64,000 nt of DNA from Bacillota bacterium (GTDB lineage Bacteria; Bacillota; Clostridia; Acetivibrionales; DSM-1351), in assembly GCA_023460955.1 (NCBI GenBank), contig JAEWOH010000041.1, positions 1 through 64,000 of the forward strand, in the 5' to 3' direction. The notes beneath the pieces are model-generated. The model made no database searches and had not been told where the DNA came from. It was given only the letters and a program-made list of their open reading frames with translations. Shown one piece after another: positions 1 to 8,408 of this stretch. The position numbers and the translations under genes were made by a program. Position 1 is the stretch's first letter, and every line of letters starts with the position of its first letter.

Positions 1-2
1 GG

Positions 3-317
3 TTTAAGAGAGACGGAGATAAGCCGACCCAAAAGTTCAGTCGAGACGGCAAACCTGATGGAAGATTTAAGAGAGACGGAGACAAGCCGGACTCAAAATT
101 CAGTCGAGACGGCAAGCCTGATGGAAGGTTTAAGAGAGACGGAGATAAGCCGGCCCAAAAGTTCAATCGCGACAGCAAACCCGATGGAAGGTTTAAGAGA
201 GACGGAGATAAGCCGGCCTCAAAATTCAGTCGCGACGGCAAGCCTGACGGAAAGTTTAAGAGGGACGGAGACAAGCCGGCCCAAAAGTTCAGTCGCGACG
301 GTAAACCTGACTCAAGA
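3..317 (+). repeat. Five in-frame 63-bp tandem repeats
   Basis: Units start at 3, 66, 129, 192 and 255, with a degenerate copy at 318. The period of exactly 63 bp keeps the frame, so copy-number change would lengthen or shorten the encoded basic tail by 21 residues without a frameshift. Copies differ by a few mostly synonymous or conservative changes. Confidence 0.9.
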
Positions 318-503
318 TATAAGAAGGATGGCAGTAAAGCAGGCGGAAAGTTTGGCAGCGATAAAAAGGGCTTTGGAAAAGACAACAGGTCTGATTCAGA
401 AAACGAGTTTAAGCCAGGCAAAATCAAATTTGTAGGTAAGCCGCCAAAGAATTTAAAACCTTGGGATCGCAAACCGCAGTCCGGTCCTAAGAGAGGCAAA
501 TAA
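3..503 (+). CDS. C-terminal end of a protein with a basic 21-residue repeat tail (partial)
   Basis: The stop codon is at 501-503 and the frame is open to the left edge, so only the last 166 residues are present. They hold five near-identical 21-residue units with the pattern FKRDGDKP..KFSRDGKPDG., a degenerate sixth unit, and an end reading KPWDRKPQSGPKRGK. Lys, Arg, Asp and Gly dominate and there is no hydrophobic core, so this is probably a disordered RNA-binding tail. Such tails occur on DEAD-box RNA helicases and on RluB-type pseudouridine synthases. The catalytic part lies outside the window, so the enzyme cannot be named. A second open frame over the same repeats (58-435) is an artefact of the 63-bp periodicity. 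Confidence 0.75.
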   Translation, partial: FKRDGDKPTQKFSRDGKPDGRFKRDGDKPDSKFSRDGKPDGRFKRDGDKPAQKFNRDSKPDGRFKRDGDKPASKFSRDGKPDGKFKRDGDKPAQKFSRDGKPDSRYKKDGSKAGGKFGSDKKGFGKDNRSDSENEFKPGKIKFVGKPPKNLKPWDRKPQSGPKRGK

Positions 504-530
504 AGCCCAAACCGGAAAGAATATTTTTGA

Positions 531-684
531 CACAACTTTCCCAATTGAAGTGGTGCAAAGGATTTGTATTAACTAGAGACTAAACTCATTAATGTTATCG
601 TATATTTTTAATTTAAAGTTGCACGAGAGTATTATAAATATAGAAGGCATAAAGGTTTAACTAAAATTCTGTGGGAAAGTTGTG
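531..684. promoter_or_regulatory. 12-bp perfect inverted repeat flanking the leader of the AraC gene
   Basis: CACAACTTTCCC at 531-542 is the exact reverse complement of GGGAAAGTTGTG at 673-684, about 130 bp apart. The right arm ends about 30 bp before the start codon at 716. It could be a pair of operator half-sites bridged by a looping regulator, or the base of a long transcript hairpin. No function is established. Confidence 0.35.
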
Positions 685-715
685 AGTAATAATGTAAGTA
701 AGGGGGCTGGGATAT

Positions 716-1618
716 ATGCAGTCAACATCAATTCCGAAAGCCTGGGAAGGTGTTTTAGGAGCAGCAACCTTTATACCTGTTACAAGTATAAAGGCTATAG
801 AGAGATATCGTAATGCCGAATGGTCAAAGGGCTTAAGTATTCATGAGACCTTCGAAATGGTTTACATCAAGTCTGGTGAAGGCCGTTTTGAAATAGGTGA
901 TCAGGTAGTTACAGTGGGGTCAAATGACATAGTCATAATAAAGCCCCACCAGCATCATAAGCTGGAAGTGACTTCTGACGGCGGTTGCGATTTTATAGTG
1001 CTGTATTTTAAATTTATGAATCAGTCCAATCTGACTATGTCCGAGACTTCACTGGAAGACTTTATAAATTTCGTAAGCGGTAGGGATTCGGGCGCTTTCA
1101 TAAAGCTAAAAGTGAGCCAGAAGAATGACATTATAATACTTCTGAACAGGATATTAAAAGAAAAAGCCAGTGATCAGCTGGGTAGCGAATTGCTCGATTA
1201 CCTTATGCTGATGGAGCTGTTTGTACTGATATCGAGAGCACTGAAGGCTGAATGGGAAAACAGTATAAAAAATAAGTCTCCGAAGATAAAAGAATTGATG
1301 CAGGCGGCAATTCAGTTTGTTCATAACAATTTTGAGAGGGAAATATCAATTACAGATATAGCAAAATACGTCTTCCTGAGTCCCAGCTATTTTACAAGGG
1401 CTTTTAAGGAAGATACCGGACTAAGTCCAATGCAGTACCTTTTAAACGTCAGAATAAAGCGGGCCTGTGAACTCCTGAATGAGACCGACATGAAGGTTGG
1501 AGATATAGCCCATAGTGTTGGATTTTCCAATCAGCAGCGCTTTAACGACATGTTTAAGAAGCAAACGAACGTAACCCCCATGCAATACCGCAATTCGTCA
1601 AAAAACATTCATAATTAG
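716..1618 (+). CDS. AraC-family transcriptional regulator with N-terminal cupin domain
   Basis: This is a 300-residue protein. The N-terminal half (about residues 35-110) has a cupin-like sensory pattern with the stretch PHQHHKLEV. The C-terminal half (about 195-298) carries two helix-turn-helix motifs of the AraC/XylS type, including ITDIAKYVFLSPSYFTRAFK and VGDIAHSVGFSNQQRFNDMF. ATG 716 is preceded by an AAGGGGG ribosome site. In this family the cupin domain usually senses a sugar, but the ligand and target are unknown. The gene stands alone between a repeat-protein gene and the leucine genes, with its own terminator, so no target is obvious from context. Confidence 0.9.
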   Translation: MQSTSIPKAWEGVLGAATFIPVTSIKAIERYRNAEWSKGLSIHETFEMVYIKSGEGRFEIGDQVVTVGSNDIVIIKPHQHHKLEVTSDGGCDFIVLYFKFMNQSNLTMSETSLEDFINFVSGRDSGAFIKLKVSQKNDIIILLNRILKEKASDQLGSELLDYLMLMELFVLISRALKAEWENSIKNKSPKIKELMQAAIQFVHNNFEREISITDIAKYVFLSPSYFTRAFKEDTGLSPMQYLLNVRIKRACELLNETDMKVGDIAHSVGFSNQQRFNDMFKKQTNVTPMQYRNSSKNIHN

Positions 1619-1640
1619 TAAAAATAACGGTAAATAACAT

Positions 1641-1712
1641 GAAGAACACTTTTTAAGCTTATTGTATAATGATGCTAAGCTAAAAACAAAAGGTGTTCTT
1701 TTTATTTTTTTA
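1641..1712 (+). terminator. Intrinsic terminator after the AraC gene
   Basis: AAGAACACTTTTT pairs with AAAAGGTGTTCTT (one G-U pair) around a loop of about 30 nt, followed by a T-rich run at 1699-1711. Confidence 0.75.
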
Positions 1713-1826
1713 TATTTTAATAGATAAATATTTAGAAACGTTATCAAAAGAGAAACAAATTATTAACCTGATAATCAATTTAATTTAATTTTTTTAGGCA
1801 TTTATGAATATGAGGAGGTAACAAAA

Positions 1827-3086
1827 ATGGGAATGACAATGACTCAAAAAATATTGGCTGCTCATGCAGGCTTACAATCTGTAACTGCCGGACAGCTTAT
1901 AAAAGCAAAACTTGATATGGTTCTGGGAAACGATATAACTTCACCGGTTGCCATTAAAGAGTTTGAAAAAGTCGGGGTAGATAAAGTATTTGATAAAAAC
2001 AAAATAGCAATTGTGCCCGATCACTTCACTCCGAACAAGGACATTAAATCTGCAGAGCAGGTTAAAGTCTGCCGTGAATTTTCAAAGAAAATGGGTATAG
2101 TAAATTTCTTTGAAGTAGGACAGATGGGTGTAGAACATGCACTATTACCTGAAAAGGGCCTGGTAGTCCCCGGAGATGTGGTAATCGGAGCCGACTCCCA
2201 CACTTGTACCTATGGTGCGCTGGGTGCGTTTTCCACAGGAATCGGAAGTACTGACATGGCAGCGGGTATGGTAACCGGAGAAGCCTGGTTCAAGGTGCCT
2301 GAGGCAATCAAGTTCGTACTTAAGGGAAAGCCCAGGAAATGGGTGGGAGGTAAGGATGTTATCCTCCACATAATAGGAATGATTGGCGTGGATGGAGCCC
2401 TTTATAAATCCATGGAGTTTACAGGTGACGGAGTAAGTGCTCTTTCCATGGATGACAGGTTTGCAATGGCCAATATGGCTATTGAAGCCGGAGGAAAGAA
2501 CGGAATATTTGAAGTGGATGAAAAAACCGTGGAATATGTGAAGGAACACTCTCTCAGAACCTATGAGGTATTCAAGGCTGATGAGGATGCAGTGTATTCT
2601 GAAGTTTATGAGATAGATTTGTCTTCGATCAAGCCTACAGTTGCTTTTCCTCACTTACCGGAAAATGCCCGGACAATTGATAATGTTGGAGAGGTTACAA
2701 TTGACCAGGTGGTTATCGGTTCCTGTACAAACGGCCGAATTGAAGATATGAGAGTTGCAGCTGAAGTATTAAAGGGTAAAAAGGTGCATGAAAATGTGCG
2801 ATGCATCATTATTCCTGCAACACAAAAAATCTGGAAGCAGGCAATGAATGAAGGTCTGTTTGATATTTTCATTGAAGCAGGAGCAGCTGTAAGTACTCCG
2901 ACCTGCGGACCATGCCTCGGGGGGCACATGGGAATACTCGCAAAAGGAGAAAGGGCTGTGGCAACTACCAACAGAAATTTTGTAGGTCGTATGGGTCACC
3001 CTGAGAGTGAGGTTTATCTGGCAGGACCTGCAATTGCAGCAGCCTCTGCTGTTGCCGGAAAAATTGCCGGACCTGATGAAATATAA
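1827..3086 (+). CDS. leuC: 3-isopropylmalate dehydratase large subunit
   Basis: LeuC forms the aconitase-fold subunit of isopropylmalate isomerase, which converts 2- to 3-isopropylmalate in leucine synthesis in the cytoplasm. The 419-residue length fits the short LeuC/HACN class found in clostridia and archaea. The three 4Fe-4S ligands are visible: Cys300 in SCTNGR, and Cys360 and Cys363 in CGPCLGGH. The start at 1827 follows a strong GAGGAGGT ribosome site. leuD follows after 25 nt and leuB after that, so the three form one operon. leuA is not in this window. A weak CodY-like match lies at 1727-1741. Confidence 0.97.
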   Translation: MGMTMTQKILAAHAGLQSVTAGQLIKAKLDMVLGNDITSPVAIKEFEKVGVDKVFDKNKIAIVPDHFTPNKDIKSAEQVKVCREFSKKMGIVNFFEVGQMGVEHALLPEKGLVVPGDVVIGADSHTCTYGALGAFSTGIGSTDMAAGMVTGEAWFKVPEAIKFVLKGKPRKWVGGKDVILHIIGMIGVDGALYKSMEFTGDGVSALSMDDRFAMANMAIEAGGKNGIFEVDEKTVEYVKEHSLRTYEVFKADEDAVYSEVYEIDLSSIKPTVAFPHLPENARTIDNVGEVTIDQVVIGSCTNGRIEDMRVAAEVLKGKKVHENVRCIIIPATQKIWKQAMNEGLFDIFIEAGAAVSTPTCGPCLGGHMGILAKGERAVATTNRNFVGRMGHPESEVYLAGPAIAAASAVAGKIAGPDEI

Positions 3087-3111
3087 TAAAAATGTGAAGG
3101 GAGATATATTT

Positions 3112-3606
3112 ATGAACGCTAAAGGTAAAGTCATTAAGTATGGAAACAACGTTGATACAGATGTAATAATACCTGCAAGGTATTTAAATACAACAGACCC
3201 GGCAGAGCTTGCCAGCCATTGTATGGAGGACCTTGACGAAAAGTTCACCTCCCGGGTTCAGAAAGGGGATGTAATGGTAGCCGGCAAGAATTTCGGCTGC
3301 GGCTCTTCAAGAGAACATGCACCTATTGCGATAAAAGCCTCAGGAATATCCTGTGTTATAGCCGAAACCTTTGCAAGAATATTCTACAGAAATTCAATAA
3401 ATATCGGTTTGCCAATTATTGAATGCCCGGAGGCAGCTCAGGACATAAAAGACGGTGATGAGGTTGAAATCGATTTTGATAAGGGCTTGATAAAGAACCT
3501 GACTACGGGGAAGAATTATCAGGGTCAGCCTTTTCCTGAGTTTATGCAGGAATTGATTGCAGCCAATGGACTTGTTGAGTATATAAAAAAATCATTGGCT
3601 AAGTAG
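3112..3606 (+). CDS. leuD: 3-isopropylmalate dehydratase small subunit
   Basis: LeuD is the swivel-domain partner of LeuC. The 164-residue protein begins MNAKGKVIKYGNNVDTDVI and has the family motif around NFGCGSSREHAP. The frame is open upstream to 3007, but that would overlap leuC by about 80 bp and add a non-conserved extension. ATG 3112 has the ribosome site GAAGGGAG and gives the usual length. It ends 12 nt before leuB. Confidence 0.97.
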   Translation: MNAKGKVIKYGNNVDTDVIIPARYLNTTDPAELASHCMEDLDEKFTSRVQKGDVMVAGKNFGCGSSREHAPIAIKASGISCVIAETFARIFYRNSINIGLPIIECPEAAQDIKDGDEVEIDFDKGLIKNLTTGKNYQGQPFPEFMQELIAANGLVEYIKKSLAK

Positions 3607-3618
3607 AACGGAGGTATT

Positions 3619-4689
3619 ATGAATTATAAAATAACTGTGTTACCGGGTGACGGAATAGGTCCCGATATAGTTGACGAAGCATTGCAGGTGTTGAAGCTGA
3701 TCGGGCAAAAATTTGGTCATAACTTTGAGTTATCTGAGGCAGATATGGGCGGAGTCGCAATAGACAAACACGGAGTACCGCTTCCCCAAGCAACAATTGA
3801 TGCCTGCAAAAGCAGTGATGCTGTAATGCTTGGTGCAGTAGGCGGCCCCAAATGGGATACGCTGCCGGGACATTTGAGACCGGAAGCAGGACTTCTTGGA
3901 ATTAGAGCCGCCCTCGGCTTGTATGCAAACCTCAGACCAGCAATAATATATAATGCACTAAAGGAAGCATCACCTCTAAAGTCAGAGATAATCAGCAACG
4001 GTATAGATATTATGGTTATCCGCGAACTTACAGGTGGTATTTACTTCGGAAAAAGAGGAAGAATTGAAACAGAAGGCGGAGAAGCTGCTTATGATACTGA
4101 AATGTACAGCAGGGCAGAAATTGTCCGCATTGCAAAGGTTGGCTTTGAAACTGCTATGAAATGCGGAAAGAAACTTATGTCGGTAGACAAGGCAAACGTT
4201 CTGGAAAGCTCCAGACTATGGAGACAGGTGGTTGAGGAGGTTGCCAAGGATTATCCTGAAGTGACTTTAAGTCATATGTATGTTGATAATGCAGCAATGC
4301 AGCTGGTCAGAAATCCTGCTCAGTTTGACGTTATACTTACCAGCAACATATTCGGTGATATATTATCTGACGAAGCCTCTATGATAACCGGCTCCATAGG
4401 AATGCTTCCATCTGCCAGCCTTGGTTCTTCAAAGCTGGGATTATATGAACCGATACATGGCTCAGCACCGGATATTGCAGGTCAGGACAAAGCCAATCCC
4501 ATAGCCACTATTCTCTCAGTGGCAATGCTATTAAGGTATTCCCTTGACTTACCGGTTGAGGCAGCTGCAATTGAAAGTGCAGTTATAAAAGTACTTGATA
4601 AAGGTTATAGAACAGGTGATATTGCTTCAGCAGGAACAACTGTTGTGGGCACAAAGGAAATGGGAAGAATAATAAGAGCAGAGCTGTAA
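3619..4689 (+). CDS. leuB: 3-isopropylmalate dehydrogenase
   Basis: LeuB oxidatively decarboxylates 3-isopropylmalate with NAD+ to 2-oxoisocaproate. The 356-residue protein starts YKITVLPGDGIGPDIV and has the substrate-binding arginines in the segment LRPEAGLLGIRAALGLYANL, the RELTGGIYFG motif and the metal-binding DILSDEASMI segment. It is the last gene of leuCDB. The ribosome site is CGGAGGT, 8 nt before ATG 3619. Confidence 0.97.
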   Translation: MNYKITVLPGDGIGPDIVDEALQVLKLIGQKFGHNFELSEADMGGVAIDKHGVPLPQATIDACKSSDAVMLGAVGGPKWDTLPGHLRPEAGLLGIRAALGLYANLRPAIIYNALKEASPLKSEIISNGIDIMVIRELTGGIYFGKRGRIETEGGEAAYDTEMYSRAEIVRIAKVGFETAMKCGKKLMSVDKANVLESSRLWRQVVEEVAKDYPEVTLSHMYVDNAAMQLVRNPAQFDVILTSNIFGDILSDEASMITGSIGMLPSASLGSSKLGLYEPIHGSAPDIAGQDKANPIATILSVAMLLRYSLDLPVEAAAIESAVIKVLDKGYRTGDIASAGTTVVGTKEMGRIIRAEL

Positions 4690-4772
4690 TCGCAGATTTA
4701 TCAAAAAATAAGGAAATTACACTGAATAAAATAATTCAAAATAATTAAATAAAATATTAATTGACTTATATA

Positions 4773-4820
4773 AAGTTTACCGAAATGAAGCTACAGACAA
4801 GCATCGGTAAACTTTTTTAT
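4773..4820 (+). terminator. Terminator of the leuCDB operon
   Basis: A perfect stem AAGTTTACCGA / TCGGTAAACTT encloses about 21 nt and is followed by a T run at 4813-4818. Confidence 0.85.
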
Positions 4821-4881
4821 GTGTGTACATAAGTTTAATTCTTAAACATTTCAATTAATTAAAAGAACGATGGTTAACCGG

Positions 4882-5985
4882 TCAGAATAGGTCAATGGTC
4901 AGCAGAGAGTTGTTTTCATTGATTTTTTCGATTACCGCCTTTGATAAGAGCGCTTTATCACAAAAAACAGTTTTCTCTTTGGGTATTAAAAGGAAGATAC
5001 TCTTGTCATCTCGTAAAACCTCACCTCTAAAAATTTTATCATAGAATTCCTCAAGGCAGAGATTATTTTCCATAATATAAAGACTGAGTTGCTTGCCGAC
5101 ATACCGGATATGCCAAGGCTCGTAAACACATTCTGTGATTTCTGTTTTATCCTTTGGATACCTTATTATAAAGCCATAGTCGGCAAGGTTATTATTAAGC
5201 CATACCTGTTCCTTGGTTCCTTCAAAATCTGATCTGTGCCTGCCATTGATACTGAACAAGTCCAAGGCTAGCCCTGTATGGTGTTCTGAATTGCCGGGAA
5301 GCGCCACCAGCTGTCTCGTTTTAGCGAAGGCCTCAACCTCAGTTTTAGAGTTTTTTCGAAAACTGTTAAGATTAAAGTCAAAAATTTGCTGCTGAGAGGA
5401 GACGCTACGATATGCACTATTAACTATAAACCCTTTAGTACCGTCTTTTCTAGCTGCCTTAAGCATTTCATAAAAGGCTTTTAATGCTGTGGGGGTCAGT
5501 TTGAGATCAGAATATTCCAATTTTACTTCCTTTGAACTTATTTTGGTTAACACTTTTGGCGAATAATTACTAGGGAGAGTGTTTTCTCTGTTGACCAGTA
5601 ATTTTGAGCTACTTTCAGAGCCAATTTTAATTTCCTTCATGGATGCTGTATATATGTCCGCAAATTTAGACGAAGTTAAACAAAGCACTTTATCTTTAAG
5701 ATAGATATTCAGGGTATTACCGTCACTGAATAATGTTTTGTAGAGTTCTTTATATTGGGAGTCAGAAGGATTAGTTGTGGTGCCGGATTTTGATTTAGCC
5801 TGAGCAGGAGATTGAGCCTGAGTCAGAGCCGAAACTTGAGCCTGAGTCAGAGCCTGGGCCAGGGTTGCTTGTTCTCTCTGTCCTGACAGGGGCAGGACCT
5901 CCGGGTCTATACATGTTGGTTGGAAAAAAGAATTACAGCATGTAAATACTAGACTGCAAACAATTATGTATATTATCTTTTTCAA
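4882..5985 (-). CDS. VanY/LdcB-type D,D- or L,D-carboxypeptidase, probable lipoprotein
   Basis: The 367-residue protein should trim peptidoglycan stem peptides outside the membrane. Zinc-ligand motifs of the VanY family are present: SEHHTGLALD at residues 233-242 (S-x-H-x2-G-x-A-x-D) and the second histidine in EPWH at 289-292. The N-terminus has a short hydrophobic signal ending in Cys16-Cys17, a poor but possible lipobox (LVFTC). Residues about 40-65 are an Ala/Gln-rich low-complexity linker. The start is TTG at 5985 with the ribosome site ACGGAGG. It converges on the leu operon and lies 95 nt downstream of the EamA gene in the same direction. Substrate (D-Ala-D-Ala or L,D bond) cannot be decided from sequence. 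Confidence 0.85.
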   Translation of the reverse strand: MKKIIYIIVCSLVFTCCNSFFQPTCIDPEVLPLSGQREQATLAQALTQAQVSALTQAQSPAQAKSKSGTTTNPSDSQYKELYKTLFSDGNTLNIYLKDKVLCLTSSKFADIYTASMKEIKIGSESSSKLLVNRENTLPSNYSPKVLTKISSKEVKLEYSDLKLTPTALKAFYEMLKAARKDGTKGFIVNSAYRSVSSQQQIFDFNLNSFRKNSKTEVEAFAKTRQLVALPGNSEHHTGLALDLFSINGRHRSDFEGTKEQVWLNNNLADYGFIIRYPKDKTEITECVYEPWHIRYVGKQLSLYIMENNLCLEEFYDKIFRGEVLRDDKSIFLLIPKEKTVFCDKALLSKAVIEKINENNSLLTIDLF

Positions 5986-6080
5986 AGCTTTAGCCTCCGT
6001 ATAAAAGCAGTGACCTCTTCAACATCCGAAGATGGTTAGAACAGGCTTACTACTAATATATGGAGATTAAATGAATTTTA

Positions 6081-6974
6081 TTAATTTTTATGCTTTTCTT
6101 TTCCTTTAATGAATACCAGACTGAGCATAATTAAAAGCATACCACCGATTTGTATGACGGAAATACTTTCGTTTAGCACAAGTACACCACCAATTATTGA
6201 AACCACCGGAATAAGGTTTAAAAACATTGAGGAAACTGTAGCCCCTAGTCCTCTTACCGCAAAGTTAAACAAGTAATAAGCAAGAGCCGAACAAAAGAGA
6301 GCCAGATAAAGCAGATTTGCCAATTCGTAACCTGCTATAGGTTGCCAGCTTTTTATTTCAGGAATAACAAAAGGAATAAACAGTATTGAGGCAGCTGCCA
6401 TCTGATAGGCGGTTATGATTATACCGCTGTACTTTTCAGTTAAGGTTTTGCATATTATGGTGTATATTACCCAGGCAACCATTGCTCCAACCATAAGCAG
6501 GTTACCCTTGGTATAGCCGGATGAAAAATTGACACCCTTTTCAAAAATTACCAGAAACACACCTATAACCGACATAAAAACACAGAGGATGACTCTGGAG
6601 GTAATTTTAAATTTATAGAACAGAAATTCAGTAATAAGAGTAAATATGGGAACTGCAGCTACAATGATTGAACCATTTGAGGCAGTAGTGAATTTTAATC
6701 CTGTATTTTCAAAAACAAAGTATAGAACAATTCCAAAAAAGGAAGCTGCAAATAGCAGTAGAACGTCACGGATAGGCATCCTGACAAACATTCTTTTAAT
6801 AAACAATAAAGTAAAAAGTGTTGCAGCGGCAATTATCTGCCGAAAAAATGCTATTGTAACAGGGGGAAGGACATCCAGTAAGATTTTAGTGCTTACAAAG
6901 GAGTAGCCCCAGAAAATAACTGTTACTATAATTGCTAAATAAGAAAAAACCTTTAAATTTCTATCTATTTTCAT
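6081..6974 (-). CDS. EamA/DMT-family permease
   Basis: This is a 297-residue integral membrane protein with about ten hydrophobic helices in two EamA repeats (roughly residues 12-143 and 152-288). It is a drug/metabolite transporter superfamily exporter; the substrate (amino acid, nucleoside or other metabolite) is unknown. The start ATG 6974 is preceded by a GGGTGGGG ribosome site. The C-terminus ends in a positively charged KGKEKHKN tail, on the cytoplasmic side if the usual topology holds. Confidence 0.9.
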   Translation of the reverse strand: MKIDRNLKVFSYLAIIVTVIFWGYSFVSTKILLDVLPPVTIAFFRQIIAAATLFTLLFIKRMFVRMPIRDVLLLFAASFFGIVLYFVFENTGLKFTTASNGSIIVAAVPIFTLITEFLFYKFKITSRVILCVFMSVIGVFLVIFEKGVNFSSGYTKGNLLMVGAMVAWVIYTIICKTLTEKYSGIIITAYQMAAASILFIPFVIPEIKSWQPIAGYELANLLYLALFCSALAYYLFNFAVRGLGATVSSMFLNLIPVVSIIGGVLVLNESISVIQIGGMLLIMLSLVFIKGKEKHKN

Positions 6975-7209
6975 AAAAAATCCCCACCCTGTTGTCTGTA
7001 AGCTATAATTTTCTCACATCACAAGAAGTATATCAAGCAATAATAAATAATTTACACAATAAATTAATTCTTGCATTTTTTCGTATTTTCACTTGCAAAA
7101 TCCCTGATTTTCTACCAATTTTAATGTGAATATTAACTGTATAAACTGTAAATAATACGCTATGAAACAGAAGTACAAAAGACGTTTTAGGTTTTATGAG
7201 GAGTTTATT

Positions 7210-7479
7210 ATGGACAATGTTCAAGGAATTTCAAATCATTATGAAAGCTTAAAAAGAGTAGTATTCCTTTTTATGGGCTGGCTTTCTGCTATTCTATCCT
7301 TATTTTTTTACCCCTTTGTATTTGGAATGATAGGTGTTATTTCAGGGATTCTTGCAACTAAAAACAATAAAAGCAGAATAGGCGTTTTGCTTGTTGTCAG
7401 TTCCATTGTGATGATGGGCTTCGGCCTTGCATTTAGCAAAGTGCTGGTTGCCCTGGCAAGGGATGTATTAAATATATAG
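7210..7479 (+). CDS. Small two-helix membrane protein upstream of cyanophycinase
   Basis: An 89-residue protein starting MDNVQGISNHYESL, with two hydrophobic segments (about residues 16-45 and 53-80) separated by a basic KNNKSR loop. I do not recognise a family with certainty; it resembles DUF4190-type small membrane proteins. The frame opens at 7162, but ATG 7210 has the ribosome site TGAGGAG at the right distance. It lies 52 nt upstream of cphB in the same direction, so it may share a transcript with cphB-cphA. A link to cyanophycin is only suggested by position. Confidence 0.7.
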   Translation: MDNVQGISNHYESLKRVVFLFMGWLSAILSLFFYPFVFGMIGVISGILATKNNKSRIGVLLVVSSIVMMGFGLAFSKVLVALARDVLNI

Positions 7480-7531
7480 CGAGGCGGTAGATTAAAGTAT
7501 TGAATTTATTCTCGTTAAATGGAGGAATATA

Positions 7532-8344
7532 ATGAGTGAGCTTGTAAACGGAAACTTATTGATTATTGGGGGGGCAGAAGATAAGTGGGGTCAGAGCAGT
7601 GTTCTTAAACATGCTATTGATATGTGTGGCGGGCCCGATTCGAAAATAAGTGTTTTGACAACGGCAACTCAAAAACCGCAAGAGGTCGGGGAAGAATACA
7701 GAGCTGTTTTTTCCAGACTTGGAGTACAAAATATTGACATATTAAACATTGATAATAGAAGTGATGCCAATGACAACTCTGTAGCACAAAGAATATCAGG
7801 TGCGGCAGGAGTTTTTTTTACAGGAGGCGACCAGCTTAGAATAACCAGTATTCTTGGAGGAACCAAGACCTTTAGCGTTTTATTGGAGTTATATAAAAAA
7901 GGAGTTCCTATTATCGGAACCAGTGCAGGCGCATCTGCAATGAGCAGTGTTATGATTGTTGACGGAAACAGTAACTCCGCAGCCAGAAAGTGTACCCTTG
8001 GAATGTCACCGGGTCTTGGTTTGCTTGAACAGGTAATAATAGACCAGCACTTTGAACAAAGAGGACGCTTGGGGCGGCTTCTGGTAGGAGTCGCTCAGAA
8101 TCCGTCTGTACTCGGAATAGGCATTGATGAAGACACGGCAATTAAGGTATCGGACAACGCTTCCTTTGAGGTTGTAGGAACTAACTGTGTTACTGTAATT
8201 GACGGAAGAACCATACAAAATTCGAATGTTTCGGAATTAAATCCTGAAGATATAATAGCGTTGTCAAATGTTACCATTCATGTACTACCAAACGGCTATG
8301 GTTTTGATCTTGGACAAAGATGTGTAAAAAAGACTAATTCATAA
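7532..8344 (+). CDS. cphB: Cyanophycinase
   Basis: A peptidase of family S51 (270 residues) that cleaves cyanophycin, the multi-Arg-poly-Asp storage polymer, to beta-Asp-Arg dipeptides. The nucleophile is Ser131 in the elbow GTSAGASAMS, and FFTGGDQLR and the segment around DQHFEQRGRLGR fit the family. The ribosome site is TGGAGG, 9 nt before ATG 7532. cphA follows after 64 nt containing a weak hairpin, so one operon is likely and both synthesis and mobilisation are encoded. No signal peptide is seen, which fits the intracellular form. Confidence 0.95.
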   Translation: MSELVNGNLLIIGGAEDKWGQSSVLKHAIDMCGGPDSKISVLTTATQKPQEVGEEYRAVFSRLGVQNIDILNIDNRSDANDNSVAQRISGAAGVFFTGGDQLRITSILGGTKTFSVLLELYKKGVPIIGTSAGASAMSSVMIVDGNSNSAARKCTLGMSPGLGLLEQVIIDQHFEQRGRLGRLLVGVAQNPSVLGIGIDEDTAIKVSDNASFEVVGTNCVTVIDGRTIQNSNVSELNPEDIIALSNVTIHVLPNGYGFDLGQRCVKKTNS

Positions 8345-8408
8345 TACCGCTAACAATATAAATTTAACATTATCCTTATTGTTAGTAAAACACTAGGAGG
8401 GTTTTACG

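Noticed and set aside
58..435. 125-residue open frame rich in GLRETEISRP repeats
   Set aside because: It is the other reading of the 63-bp repeats. The frame ending at 503 is the one that stays coherent (FKRDGDKP..) to a natural stop and into non-repeat sequence.
2145..2654. Long minus-strand open frames over leuC and other genes
   Set aside because: They lie opposite well-supported genes and have no family features or ribosome sites; shadows of coding sequence.
7033..7224. Minus-strand 63-residue frame opposite the small membrane gene
   Set aside because: AT-rich promoter region without ribosome site or recognisable protein; the plus-strand gene is better supported.
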